From Bacteroidales bacterium GP3 (lineage in GTDB: Bacteria > Bacteroidota > Bacteroidia > Bacteroidales > Muribaculaceae): a stretch of 31,515 bases of DNA. The position numbers were made by a program, and so were the translations under genes. This document shows, one piece after another, positions 7,922-16,438 of the stretch. The notes below the pieces were generated by a model that worked only from the letters and a program-made list of their open reading frames with translations, had not been told where the DNA came from and ran no database searches. The stretch is from contig DAAK01000053.1 of NCBI GenBank assembly GCA_001701075.1, forward strand, positions 1-31,515, read 5' to 3'. Position 1 is the first letter of the stretch, and every line of letters begins with the position of its first letter.

Positions 7922-7963
7922 AAAGATCAACGATTAAAGATTAAATATTAAATATTAAAGATT
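7922..7963 (+). repeat. Heptamer array AAAGATT abutting the DUF4861 start codon
   Basis: Six units, AAAGATC, AACGATT, AAAGATT, AAATATT twice and AAAGATT, run directly into the ATG at 7964 with no gap. The translation initiation region of the DUF4861 gene is therefore made entirely of repeat. This is compatible with the A-rich, SD-less leaders of Bacteroidetes. Confidence 0.9.
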
Positions 7964-8854
7964 ATGAGAAGATATATTATTGCTGCTTTAGGTTGCGGCT
8001 TTGCACTGACTTCAGTGGCTCAAACGGATGCCTATATCAAACTTCGCGATGAGAAGAAGACGCATCCAAGAATTGAAAGCATCACTTTTCCCGGGGATGC
8101 CAATACACGCTATATGTATGATGCCATATATGGGCACGGTGCTGTAATCGAAAATCCATGGGTCGCCTACCGAGTGTATATGGATAATCGCCAGAGTCTT
8201 GACCTCTATGTGAAACAAACTCCTCAACTCGAGCTTGACATAACAGGATTCTACACTACTCCGGACCAACTGAAAGAAGGATACGGAATCGATGTGCTGT
8301 GGGCTGGCAAATCGATTGCTGCCGGTTCGTTCAGAGGACTCCAGAACGGGCAACCTATCACAATTGATACCGTCGCTTCGCGAACACAACAAGTGATCAA
8401 CGACCACACGATACAAGTGATTGACAAAGATTGGATCTACAATGGACATCCGATACAGATGACCCAGACATATTCAATGTCGCCCAACAGCAGAGACCTT
8501 TTTGTCGAGATAAAACTTGACGGATACTTGCCGGATGAGATTTTCTGTACCGGCATCCAAAAACTTGAAACAGACAATCAAGGTTTCATCAATAGCGACG
8601 GAAGAGCTGCATCATGGGGAAGCAATATTCCTGATAAAAATCACCCAGAAGTCATTGAGCAGGTGGGACTTGGCATCATAGTAGAGCCAGAAAACGTGGT
8701 TTCAACTGAGGAATCTGAGCTTAATTATATTGTAAAAGTGCGTCCTGACAACGAAGGAATAATCCGCTACAGAGTCATCGCATGTGGAGACCGTGAGAAA
8801 AATGGCTTCACAAATTATGAAGACTGGTCAAAATACATTAAAGCTCTAAAATGA
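7964..8854 (+). CDS. DUF4861-like secreted protein of the rhamnogalacturonan cluster
   Basis: Exported protein of 296 residues with a signal peptide (MRRYIIAALGCGFALTSVAQ). The body resembles DUF4861 proteins as I remember them: an ENPWVAYRVYMD segment (about 65-76), LDLYVKQT, a GYGIDVLWAGKSIAAGSFRG stretch, and all-beta predicted structure with a late HPIQMTQTYSM strand pair. It looks shorter than the family members I recall (nearer 400 residues), mainly at the N-terminus. DUF4861 genes often sit beside GH105/GH88 and lyases in uronic acid polysaccharide loci; the enzymatic activity is not known to me. Here it lies between GH105 and GH2, and its TGA overlaps the GH2 ATG (ATGA, 8851-8854), implying translational coupling. 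A role on rhamnogalacturonan oligosaccharides is inference from context. Confidence 0.75.
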   Translation: MRRYIIAALGCGFALTSVAQTDAYIKLRDEKKTHPRIESITFPGDANTRYMYDAIYGHGAVIENPWVAYRVYMDNRQSLDLYVKQTPQLELDITGFYTTPDQLKEGYGIDVLWAGKSIAAGSFRGLQNGQPITIDTVASRTQQVINDHTIQVIDKDWIYNGHPIQMTQTYSMSPNSRDLFVEIKLDGYLPDEIFCTGIQKLETDNQGFINSDGRAASWGSNIPDKNHPEVIEQVGLGIIVEPENVVSTEESELNYIVKVRPDNEGIIRYRVIACGDREKNGFTNYEDWSKYIKALK

Positions 8855-11271
8855 AATCTACCATGCACATTAAATCGAAATTAAGCATAGCCCTTTTCTC
8901 CTCATTAGCCTTGGCAGTATCTGCCCAGGAAACCATCAATTTCAATTTCGACTGGAAGTTCTGCCCCGGCAATAATCCTGGAGCTGAAGCTGTAAATTTT
9001 GATGAGTCAGGATGGGAGACCGTGAATCTTCCTCATGATTTTCAGATAAGCCAACCATGGGTGGCTCCAGAGGAAGGCGATACAGGAGATAAGACCAATC
9101 TGATGGCCAATATTGCGAGCAAACTGAGCTCCCGAGGCTTCAAGGAGATGGGGGAAGGATGGTATCGCAAGACCTTCACGCCTGATCCTTCATGGGAAGG
9201 GAAACGTGTGCTCCTGGATTTTGAGGGCATCATGCTCGTAGGCGATGTGTACCTTAATGGGGAAAGAATCGGAGGCACTGACTACGGATATCTCGGATTT
9301 GAATCAGACATATCCAAAAAGCTCAAATATGGAGAGCCAAACGTGATTGCAGTCAAAGCAGATACAGGGAAGCCAGAAAACTCACGATGGTATACAGGAG
9401 GTGGACTCTATCGCGATGTCAATGTCAAGGTTGGAGATCCCAAACAGTATTTCACCCGCAACTCACTCTACATCACAACTCCGGAGGCCAATCCTGACAA
9501 ATCTACCATTCTGGTAGGAGGAGAACTTGCCAACCATATCAAGACCGATAGCATCACTGTAGGAATCGAGATTCTTGATAAGCAGGGCAACACTGTCTAT
9601 TCAAAAGCGAAAAAACATTGGAAGCACCCGCGCCAGCATGTAAGGGAATTTCCTCTTGACAGCATCACGCTTGAAGACGTGACTCTTTGGGACACGGAAA
9701 ATCCATATCTATATACCCTGAAAGCCACTCTCTACCGCCCTGACGGAAGCATAGCCGACACTGCGACAGAACGCTTTGGAATACGGAAAGTAGAATTCTC
9801 TCCTGAATTTGGCATGAAGCTCAATGGGAAAAAGGTTCTTCTAAAGGGCATAGCCAACCATCATACACTTGGGGCACTCGGCGCCGCAGCATATCCGGCT
9901 GCCATAGAAAAGCGCATCAAGATGCTTAAGGACTTCGGATTCAACCATATCCGCTCATCCCATAATCCTTACAGTGAGTCATTTCTCGATCTTTGTGATG
10001 AATATGGCATCCTGGTTGTCGATGAGCTCTATGACAAGTGGACACAGCAATACTCCGGAGGGCGCACACCATGGGAGAACCGATGGCAACATGACGTCCC
10101 AGAATGGGTGAAGAGAGACCGCAACCATCCAAGCGTAGTGTTCTGGAGCCTTGGCAACGAACTGCAGCTTATCCCCGACCTTCCCTACAATGACTGGGGA
10201 ATCACACCCTATAAGCTTCAGAAGCAACTTCTGCAGAGATATGACAGCACCCGACTTGTGACCGTAGCCATGCATCCCCGAGGACGCAATGAGCATACGG
10301 ATTCCCTTCCGGCACCTCTCGTGGAACATACCGACATTGCAGCTTACAATTACCGATACATGTATTTCCCAGGAGACTCAAAACGCTATCCGTGGATGAT
10401 GTTCTATCAGAGTGAAGCCAACACAAGCAATATGGGTCCCAATTACTTCGAAATGGACCTTGACAAAGTGATAGGTCTGGCATATTGGGGAATGATCGAC
10501 TATCTTGGAGAGTCGCAAGGCTGGCCTGAAAAGGGATGGACACAAGGCGTTTTCGACATCTCGCTGGATCCCAAGCCAATGGCCTACTTCCTTAAGTCTT
10601 ATTTCAAGCCAGAGGAGCCCCTCGTATACATTGCGCCTTTTGAAACTTCCGAGACTACTCAGTGGAATGGAGTGACAATGGGGGGACGTAAATTCACCGA
10701 CAGCTGGAACTTTGAACCAGGCTCCAATGTCAAGCTATTCACTTATACGAATGCTGAAGAAGTGGAGTTGAAAGTCAATGGCAAGAGTCTTGGCAAGAAG
10801 AGCAATGAAAAAGACAATACCAAATCGAGAAATCGTATCTTATGGGAAAATGTCCCATATGCAAAAGGGAAAGTAGAGGCTATCGCCTACAGCAATGGGA
10901 AAGAAGTGGCACGTCATACCCTATCCACTCATGGCGAAGCAAAGAAACTTAAAGTCAATCCCGACAATAATGATTGGAAAGCAGATGGCATAGACCTTCA
11001 GCACATCAAGATCACAGCAGTCGACAGCAAAGGACTCACTGACAAAGGAGCTTCAAATCTCCTGACATTTGATGTCGCGGGACCAGCTGAAATAGTAGGC
11101 GTAATCAACGGCAATCTCAGCAGTGATGAACTGATGACGGGAAATACCAGAAGCCTTTACAATGGCACTGCAACCGTGATCTTACGAAGCACCCGAGACC
11201 CAGGACCTGTCACACTCACTGTCAAAGCAGACGGGCTGCCTACACAAAAAATAACTATTCATACACGCTAA
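8851..11271 (+). CDS. GH2 beta-galactosidase-like glycoside hydrolase
   Basis: Secreted exo-glycosidase of the retaining GH2 family, probably removing beta-linked galactose (or another beta-sugar) from rhamnogalacturonan side chains. It has 806 residues with a signal peptide ending near AVSA (residue 25). A second in-frame ATG at 8863 gives an equally good signal and cannot be excluded. Order: N-terminal sugar-binding jelly roll (about 30-195), Ig-like domain (about 200-312), TIM barrel (about 318-610), then C-terminal beta domains. The catalytic acid/base is Glu437 in FWSLGNE and the likely nucleophile Glu522 in FYQSEAN; HIRSSHNP (366-372) is the usual barrel motif. It overlaps DUF4861 by 4 bp and is followed by a terminator. 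GH2 also includes beta-glucuronidases and mannosidases, so substrate is inferred. Confidence 0.92.
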   Translation: MKSTMHIKSKLSIALFSSLALAVSAQETINFNFDWKFCPGNNPGAEAVNFDESGWETVNLPHDFQISQPWVAPEEGDTGDKTNLMANIASKLSSRGFKEMGEGWYRKTFTPDPSWEGKRVLLDFEGIMLVGDVYLNGERIGGTDYGYLGFESDISKKLKYGEPNVIAVKADTGKPENSRWYTGGGLYRDVNVKVGDPKQYFTRNSLYITTPEANPDKSTILVGGELANHIKTDSITVGIEILDKQGNTVYSKAKKHWKHPRQHVREFPLDSITLEDVTLWDTENPYLYTLKATLYRPDGSIADTATERFGIRKVEFSPEFGMKLNGKKVLLKGIANHHTLGALGAAAYPAAIEKRIKMLKDFGFNHIRSSHNPYSESFLDLCDEYGILVVDELYDKWTQQYSGGRTPWENRWQHDVPEWVKRDRNHPSVVFWSLGNELQLIPDLPYNDWGITPYKLQKQLLQRYDSTRLVTVAMHPRGRNEHTDSLPAPLVEHTDIAAYNYRYMYFPGDSKRYPWMMFYQSEANTSNMGPNYFEMDLDKVIGLAYWGMIDYLGESQGWPEKGWTQGVFDISLDPKPMAYFLKSYFKPEEPLVYIAPFETSETTQWNGVTMGGRKFTDSWNFEPGSNVKLFTYTNAEEVELKVNGKSLGKKSNEKDNTKSRNRILWENVPYAKGKVEAIAYSNGKEVARHTLSTHGEAKKLKVNPDNNDWKADGIDLQHIKITAVDSKGLTDKGASNLLTFDVAGPAEIVGVINGNLSSDELMTGNTRSLYNGTATVILRSTRDPGPVTLTVKADGLPTQKITIHTR

Positions 11272-11288
11272 GCCATTTAACATTCATA

Positions 11289-11321
11289 AGCCGCAGGCCA
11301 TCCAGCCTGCGGCTATTTTTT
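11289..11321 (+). terminator. Intrinsic terminator of the rhamnogalacturonan cluster
   Basis: AGCCGCAGGC (11289-11298) and GCCTGCGGCT (11305-11314) form a perfect 10-bp GC-rich stem with a 6-base loop, followed by six T residues. It lies 17 bp after the GH2 stop codon. Confidence 0.93.
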
Positions 11322-11434
11322 GATCAGCTACATCTTGCAGACAGGCTCAGACATCTGATCAGAAATCTATTAAATTTAACAAATCTGTAATAAAACTTTA
11401 ATATTATTCTATTGCGTCAATAAATAAAAGTCAC

Positions 11435-11442
11435 TAAATTTG
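11435..11442 (+). promoter_or_regulatory. Candidate -7 element of the helical sensor-like gene
   Basis: TAAATTTG matches TAnnTTTG; a weak ATTG lies 20 bp upstream (11411-11414). The start codon is at 11465, giving a very short leader. It separates this gene transcriptionally from the pectin cluster. Confidence 0.55.
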
Positions 11443-11464
11443 CTTTCCAAAACTGACCTTATAG

Positions 11465-12814
11465 ATGAAAAGAAGCAATATATTCATTACTATAATATTA
11501 ATTCTTACAGGAGCAATCTGTGCTGCTGCCAATGACGCCAAGCCTGGAAAGCAATTGCTTGTAGAAAAATATTCAGAGCAATTAAAGACCACGACCTCGG
11601 CTCGTGACAGTGTCAGGATTCTTTATTATCTATTTGATCTTTCCAACAGGAAAGCTCAGGCAAAATATGCCTGGGACATATATTATACCGCAGGAAGAGC
11701 AGAGAATCTCAATGCCCAGCTTGATATGATCAGAAATCTTGCTTCATTTAATGCAAAAAATGATTCCGTTATCGAAAAACTGCTAAAACTGACAGACCAA
11801 ATCCCCAACGAAGAGTCACGAGCGGCCACAAAAACGTTTATTCTCAAACAACATATAAATAGCAGAGGACGTCTTGCCAAAGATACTGAACTTCAGAAAA
11901 TGTTGCTTGACAGTATCACCAAATCGCACGACCTTCAAGGCAAAGACACCTACGACAAGCTTTCGCTTCTCTACCAAATCATACAATATCTTGGACTTGA
12001 GGCGGATGGAGTGCTATTCAAGGAATGTCTCGATAGATACGGAGAAATGATAGAGGATCTTCCTTCGAGCGACTATCCACTAAAGAATCAATTCTATACC
12101 ACTGCCGCGATGATTCATTCAAGAATGAACGGGAATGCGCAAAAAGCCATTCAGTATGACAGGAAACTTCTCGAAATAATCGACCAGCTTCAACAGATGT
12201 ATATAAAGAAAAACCGGAAGTTCAGGAATTACGACACCAACAAATTCATCAGCTACCAAAGGATGCTCGGTAACTATCGGGCATTGACAAGCGAGGAGAT
12301 AGAATCAATCAGAGACAGCATACTTGCCCTATCCGAAAGAAATTCGGATGTAAAAAAGACTATGGAAAAGGATCGGCAGGCCTACTCCTTCTATTATATG
12401 GCAAAAAAAGACTATAAAAAAGCCATTCCTGAACTAATAGGGCTACTGAAGAATCCTGATCTCTCTACATATCAGCGACAAAAATACAATGCGATGCTCA
12501 TAGAAGCGACAAAAGCAGAAAAAGACAACAAGACTTATGTCGATGCTATGGAGCAATATATCTACTATTCTAAAGAGATCGACAGTCTACGAAAAATAAC
12601 CATGCAGCGAGAGATTATGCTACGCGACAGCATAATCAACACACCTCTGCTTTATAAGGAAAATGTCTCCAGCCAGAATATCAAGAATATCACCAACATG
12701 GAGCACAAAAGAATAGAGCAGACGCTCATGATCGTTGCGTCTGCCCTTGCAATTCTTCTTATTATCTATATAGTGCTCTACGTCAGACTCCGGCAGAAAC
12801 AATCCGGTCAGTAA
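11465..12814 (+). CDS. Helical periplasmic sensor-like protein with one C-terminal TM, apparently lacking its kinase domain
   Basis: Membrane-anchored protein of 449 residues. A signal peptide (MKRSNIFITIILILTGAICAAA) is followed by roughly 390 residues of strongly helical, charged sequence of the TPR-like kind. A single transmembrane segment follows at about 418-439 (LMIVASALAILLIIYIVLYV), and then only a ten-residue basic cytoplasmic tail, RLRQKQSGQ. The layout equals the sensory half of Bacteroidetes TPR-type histidine kinases, in which a coiled coil and HisKA/HATPase domains follow the TM; here translation stops at once. The stop lies inside the 3' end of leuB, on the other strand, with a 32-bp overlap (12783-12814). 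Loss of the kinase by rearrangement is inference; a naturally short partner protein is the alternative. It lies next to the pectin cluster but has its own promoter. Confidence 0.75.
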   Translation: MKRSNIFITIILILTGAICAAANDAKPGKQLLVEKYSEQLKTTTSARDSVRILYYLFDLSNRKAQAKYAWDIYYTAGRAENLNAQLDMIRNLASFNAKNDSVIEKLLKLTDQIPNEESRAATKTFILKQHINSRGRLAKDTELQKMLLDSITKSHDLQGKDTYDKLSLLYQIIQYLGLEADGVLFKECLDRYGEMIEDLPSSDYPLKNQFYTTAAMIHSRMNGNAQKAIQYDRKLLEIIDQLQQMYIKKNRKFRNYDTNKFISYQRMLGNYRALTSEEIESIRDSILALSERNSDVKKTMEKDRQAYSFYYMAKKDYKKAIPELIGLLKNPDLSTYQRQKYNAMLIEATKAEKDNKTYVDAMEQYIYYSKEIDSLRKITMQREIMLRDSIINTPLLYKENVSSQNIKNITNMEHKRIEQTLMIVASALAILLIIYIVLYVRLRQKQSGQ

Positions 12815-13850
12815 GCCATTTACCAACAGCTTGGGTTCCATATTCGGATTTTCCTGACTCGCCAAGATCGGGAGTTACGATGCCTTCTTTTATAGAAGCG
12901 TCAACTGCATCCCTGACAGCTTTTCCTTCTTCCGACAGTCCGAAATGCTCAAGGAGCATAGCAACAGACAATACCTGTGCAAGAGGATTTGCGATGTCGA
13001 GTCCGGCAGCCTGAGGCCAAGAACCATGAATCGGTTCAAATACCGGAGTGCTTTCTCCGATAGACGATGAAGGAAGCAAACCCATAGAGCCGCTGATTAC
13101 ACTTGCCTCATCAGTCAGTATATCTCCAAAAGTATTTTCAGTGACAATTACATCAAAGAAACGAGGATCCTGAATCAGTTTCATAGAAGCATTGTCAACA
13201 AACATATAGTCGGTGGTGACTTCGGGCCAATTCTTTTGCATGTCCTGAGCGACCTTACGCCAGAGACGGCTGGAAGCCAACACATTCGCCTTATCCACAA
13301 CAGTCAAGTGCTTATTGCGTCTGAGCGCAAGTTCAAAGGCAACTTTAAGAATGCGTTCAATCTCAGGACGAGTATATAAATTAGTGTCGTAAGCCTTGTC
13401 TTCTGACTCAAATTTTTCTCCGAAATACATACCTCCGGTAAGCTCGCGAACACAGACAAAATCTGCTCCTTCCACCAACTCCCTCTTCAATGGAGACTTA
13501 TCCTCAAGTCCGGGGAACGTCTGTATAGGACGGATATTAGCAAAAAGTCCAAGCTGCTTGCGCATAGCAAGCAATCCTTGCTCAGGACGCACTTTAGCTT
13601 CAGGATTATTATCATATTCCGGATCTCCTACAGCTGAGAAGAGAACTGCATCAGACGCCTTGCAGAGAGCAAGGGTCTCTTCTGGGAATGGATTTCCTGT
13701 GGCCCTGATGGCAGCTGCACCAGCAAGTCCATAATCAAACTCAAATTCATGGCCAAACCTTTCAGCCACAGCTTTCATTACTTCCACGCCTACACGTGAA
13801 ATTTCCGGCCCGATACCATCACCGGGCAATACTGCTATCTTCAGTTTCAT
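12783..13850 (-). CDS. leuB: 3-isopropylmalate dehydrogenase
   Basis: Cytoplasmic NAD-dependent, metal-dependent oxidative decarboxylase of leucine biosynthesis, converting 3-isopropylmalate to 2-oxoisocaproate. At 355 residues it is full length. Visible motifs are the N-terminal LPGDGIGPE (8-16), VRELTGGMYFG (134-144), VDKANVLASSRLWR (185-198), the metal-binding stretch with Asp243 and Asp247 (TENTFGDILTDEAS), and the NAD-binding PIHGSWPQAAG (273-283). It follows leuA by 28 bp on the same strand, so the two are surely co-transcribed. No leuC or leuD is in the window. Its last codons (IVSAGV) overlap the 3' end of the convergent sensor-like gene, and no terminator is seen between the two. Confidence 0.97.
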   Translation of the reverse strand: MKLKIAVLPGDGIGPEISRVGVEVMKAVAERFGHEFEFDYGLAGAAAIRATGNPFPEETLALCKASDAVLFSAVGDPEYDNNPEAKVRPEQGLLAMRKQLGLFANIRPIQTFPGLEDKSPLKRELVEGADFVCVRELTGGMYFGEKFESEDKAYDTNLYTRPEIERILKVAFELALRRNKHLTVVDKANVLASSRLWRKVAQDMQKNWPEVTTDYMFVDNASMKLIQDPRFFDVIVTENTFGDILTDEASVISGSMGLLPSSSIGESTPVFEPIHGSWPQAAGLDIANPLAQVLSVAMLLEHFGLSEEGKAVRDAVDASIKEGIVTPDLGESGKSEYGTQAVGKWLTDRIVSAGV

Positions 13851-13878
13851 CTATCTATAATCGTTTATCGTTGGTTCT

Positions 13879-15390
13879 TTAATCGTTAGCAATCGGGCCA
13901 GTCGCCTTATTCACAGCATCCAAGAATGCCTCAGCCGACGCAGCAATAATATCGCTGTTAGCTGCGAATCCATTATGGCTTACACCGTCACAATCAACTG
14001 TCATATGCACCTTTCCAACATCGTTGCTTCCCTTGTCGAAAGCCTGAATAAGAAAATCCTTAATAAGCATCTTCCTGCTTATGATCTTCTTGATGGCAGT
14101 GATGGCTGCATCCACCGGACCATTACCCGTGGCGCAGGCTTCGAATTTCTCTCCGGCAATGTCGAGTCCGACACTTGCCACCGGTCGAATTCCAACACCA
14201 CTCGACACCTGAAGATAGTCGAGTTTGATGCGGTTACGTGCTGAACGATGTTCGCCTGCAAGCATCAGGACATCTTCATCTACCACCTCACGCTTCTTGT
14301 CTGCAAGCTTAAGGAATTCCTCATAGCATTTGTCAAGAGCCTCTTTTTCCATATGTACACCAAGAGATTCAAGACGATGCTTGAGGGCTGCACGTCCACT
14401 TCTTGCGGTAAGCACAATTGCATTCTCATCAATACCGACATCCTTCGGGTCGATGATTTCGTAGCTTTCCCGATTTTTCAAAACCCCATCCTGATGGATA
14501 CCGGAGGAATGAGCGAATGCATTGCGTCCTACGATAGCCTTATTTGGCTGGATAGGCATATTCATCATGCTTGACACCATACGGCTGACAGAAGCAATCT
14601 TCTTGGAATTGATGTTAGTGTCAAGATTTAGTTCGGAATGCGATTTGAGGATCATGACCACTTCCTCAAGAGAAGTGTTACCAGCACGCTCGCCAATACC
14701 ATTGATGGTCACTTCTGCCTGACGTGCGCCATTGATAAGACCCGAAAGTGTATTCGCAGTAGCCATTCCAAGATCGTTGTGGCAGTGAGTTGCGATGGTG
14801 ACATTATGGATGCCATCCACATGCTCCATAAGATACTTAATCTTATCACCGAACTCATTGGGAAGACAATAGCCTGTGGTGTCAGGAATATTGATAACAG
14901 TTGCTCCAGCTTTGATGACGGCTTCAACCACGCGGGCAAGATATTCATTGTCGGTGCGACCTGCATCCTCAGCATAGAACTGCACATCTTCCACATACTT
15001 CTTGGCATATTTTACGCAAGCGATAGCGCGTTCAAGAATTTCTTCCGGAGTGGAGTTGAATTTATATTTGATGTGATATGGAGAGGTTCCAATTCCAGTG
15101 TGAATCCTTGGACGCTTTGCAAAGCGGAGTGCTTCTGCGGCTATCTTGATATCAGACTCAACAGCACGGGTAAGCGCACAGATTGTAGGCCATGTCACAG
15201 CCTTTGATATCTCCACAACTGACGTGAAATCACCAGGGCTTGAAACGGGGAAGCCAGCCTCGATGATATCGACACCTAATCCTTCCAGTTTTTTAGCCAC
15301 TTCTACTTTTTCTTGAGTATTCAGACGACACCCAGGCACTTGCTCACCATCTCTCAGTGTCGTATCAAAAATAAAAACTCTATCACTCAT
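13879..15390 (-). CDS. leuA: 2-isopropylmalate synthase
   Basis: First committed enzyme of leucine biosynthesis: condenses acetyl-CoA with 2-oxoisovalerate. It has 503 residues, the length of the regulated form. The TIM barrel shows FDTTLRDGEQVPG (8-20), THCHNDLGMA with metal ligands His202 and His204, and GIGERAGN (231-238). The C-terminal part from about 385 is the leucine-binding allosteric domain, ending in a conserved 'KGSNDVGKVHMTVDCDG'-like region. The presence of that domain argues for a leucine-feedback LeuA rather than a citramalate synthase, though the two are close. A clear promoter lies at 15476-15507, and the leader of about 80 bases shows no attenuator or leader peptide that I can recognise. 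leuB follows in the same operon. Confidence 0.94.
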   Translation of the reverse strand: MSDRVFIFDTTLRDGEQVPGCRLNTQEKVEVAKKLEGLGVDIIEAGFPVSSPGDFTSVVEISKAVTWPTICALTRAVESDIKIAAEALRFAKRPRIHTGIGTSPYHIKYKFNSTPEEILERAIACVKYAKKYVEDVQFYAEDAGRTDNEYLARVVEAVIKAGATVINIPDTTGYCLPNEFGDKIKYLMEHVDGIHNVTIATHCHNDLGMATANTLSGLINGARQAEVTINGIGERAGNTSLEEVVMILKSHSELNLDTNINSKKIASVSRMVSSMMNMPIQPNKAIVGRNAFAHSSGIHQDGVLKNRESYEIIDPKDVGIDENAIVLTARSGRAALKHRLESLGVHMEKEALDKCYEEFLKLADKKREVVDEDVLMLAGEHRSARNRIKLDYLQVSSGVGIRPVASVGLDIAGEKFEACATGNGPVDAAITAIKKIISRKMLIKDFLIQAFDKGSNDVGKVHMTVDCDGVSHNGFAANSDIIAASAEAFLDAVNKATGPIAND

Positions 15391-15475
15391 ATACCTGTAG
15401 AATCAATTAATTATTATCATATTTAATTAGGCATAATAATACCATTCGGTCTATTATCATAATATTCCGAAACCA

Positions 15476-15507
15476 CAAAGGTACAAAATTTAAATATTAT
15501 TTACAAA
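15476..15507 (-). promoter_or_regulatory. Bacteroidetes-type promoter of leuAB
   Basis: On the minus strand, TTTG (15507 to 15504) and TACCTTTG (15483 to 15476) are 20 bp apart, a full match to the consensus. It is divergent from the SDR promoter at 15533-15564 and does not overlap it. Confidence 0.8.
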
Positions 15508-15532
15508 CGAAATCCACAAAACAAGCCATATT

Positions 15533-15564
15533 TTTGTTGAATTCTTTATTTTTTGCTAATTTTG
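15533..15564 (+). promoter_or_regulatory. Bacteroidetes-type promoter of the SDR-queH pair
   Basis: TTTG (15533-15536) and TAATTTTG (15557-15564) are 20 bp apart. The predicted start of transcription is near 15571, about 23 bases before the ATG at 15594. Confidence 0.8.
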
Positions 15565-15593
15565 TAGTCAAATAAGATTTAAATCGACATAAC

Positions 15594-16406
15594 ATGAACG
15601 AACTTTTTTCAGTAAAAGACAAAGTCGTGGTCATCACCGGAGGCACAGGAGTGCTCGGTGCATGCATCGGCGAATACCTCGCTCTTGAGGGTGCAAAAGT
15701 AGTCCTTATGGGTCGTCGTAAAGAAGAAGGCGACAAAATAGTTAAAAACATACAAGATAAGGGTGGCGAGGCTATCTTCCTTACCACTGATGTGATGAAT
15801 ACTGAAAAGGTAGAGGAAAACTGCGCCGAAATCCTCGCCAAATATGGCAAAGTCGACGCGCTCCTCAATGCTGCTGGTGGGAATATGCCTGGAGCCACTA
15901 TCGCACCTACGGGAAATTTCTTCGACCTGAAGGTGCAGGAGTTTGAAAAAGTACTTGGTCTCAACCTTACCGGCACAGTCATACCGACTCAAGTTTTCCT
16001 CAAGCCGATGGTAGAGGCAGGCAAAGGCACCATTGTCAACTTCTCATCCATGGCTGCGTTCCGTCCGATGACACGTGTTTGCGGATATGCTGCAGCCAAG
16101 GCTGGCATCAGTAATTTCACTGCATTCCTTGCAAACGAAGTGGCTACCAAGTTTACTCCGGCAATCCGAGTTAATGCCATTGCCCCTGGTTTCTTCCTGA
16201 CCAACCAGAACCGTGCTCTACTCACCAACCCAGACGGATCGCTGACTGAACGTGGCGCGGACGTTATCCGCCAGACACCTTTCAAGCGTTTTGGCAAACC
16301 GGAGGAACTCTGTGGCACGATCCAATATCTTATCTCTGACGCCTCAACCTTTGTCACAGGCACAGTAGCAGTAGTCGACGGTGGATTCAACGCATTCGCG
16401 ATGTAA
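15594..16406 (+). CDS. SDR-family oxidoreductase, D-mannonate oxidoreductase (fructuronate reductase) type
   Basis: NAD(P)-dependent short-chain dehydrogenase of 270 residues, cytoplasmic. Visible are the cofactor motif TGGTGVLG (15-22), NAAGGNMPGAT (92-102), the active-site Ser at 151/152, and YAAAK with Tyr165 and Lys169. Beyond the generic fold, the stretches NAAGGNMPGAT, GNFFDL, GTVIPTQVFLKPM, NFSSMAA and RVNAIAPGFFLTNQNRALL match the YjmF-type D-mannonate oxidoreductases that interconvert fructuronate and mannonate in hexuronate catabolism. This assignment is from recognised family sequence, not from a search. It fits an organism that degrades pectin, but no uxuA or uxaC neighbour is present. 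It has its own promoter and is followed by queH 32 bp downstream, probably in one transcript. Confidence 0.85.
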   Translation: MNELFSVKDKVVVITGGTGVLGACIGEYLALEGAKVVLMGRRKEEGDKIVKNIQDKGGEAIFLTTDVMNTEKVEENCAEILAKYGKVDALLNAAGGNMPGATIAPTGNFFDLKVQEFEKVLGLNLTGTVIPTQVFLKPMVEAGKGTIVNFSSMAAFRPMTRVCGYAAAKAGISNFTAFLANEVATKFTPAIRVNAIAPGFFLTNQNRALLTNPDGSLTERGADVIRQTPFKRFGKPEELCGTIQYLISDASTFVTGTVAVVDGGFNAFAM

Positions 16407-16438
16407 TCTTTTATTTTGAATTAATTATTTCTTTAATA

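Noticed and set aside
14638..15207. 189-residue open frame on the plus strand
   Set aside because: Antisense shadow of leuA.
15391..15475. Leucine leader peptide or attenuator before leuA
   Set aside because: The roughly 80-base leader shows no Leu-codon run and no terminator or antiterminator hairpin pair.
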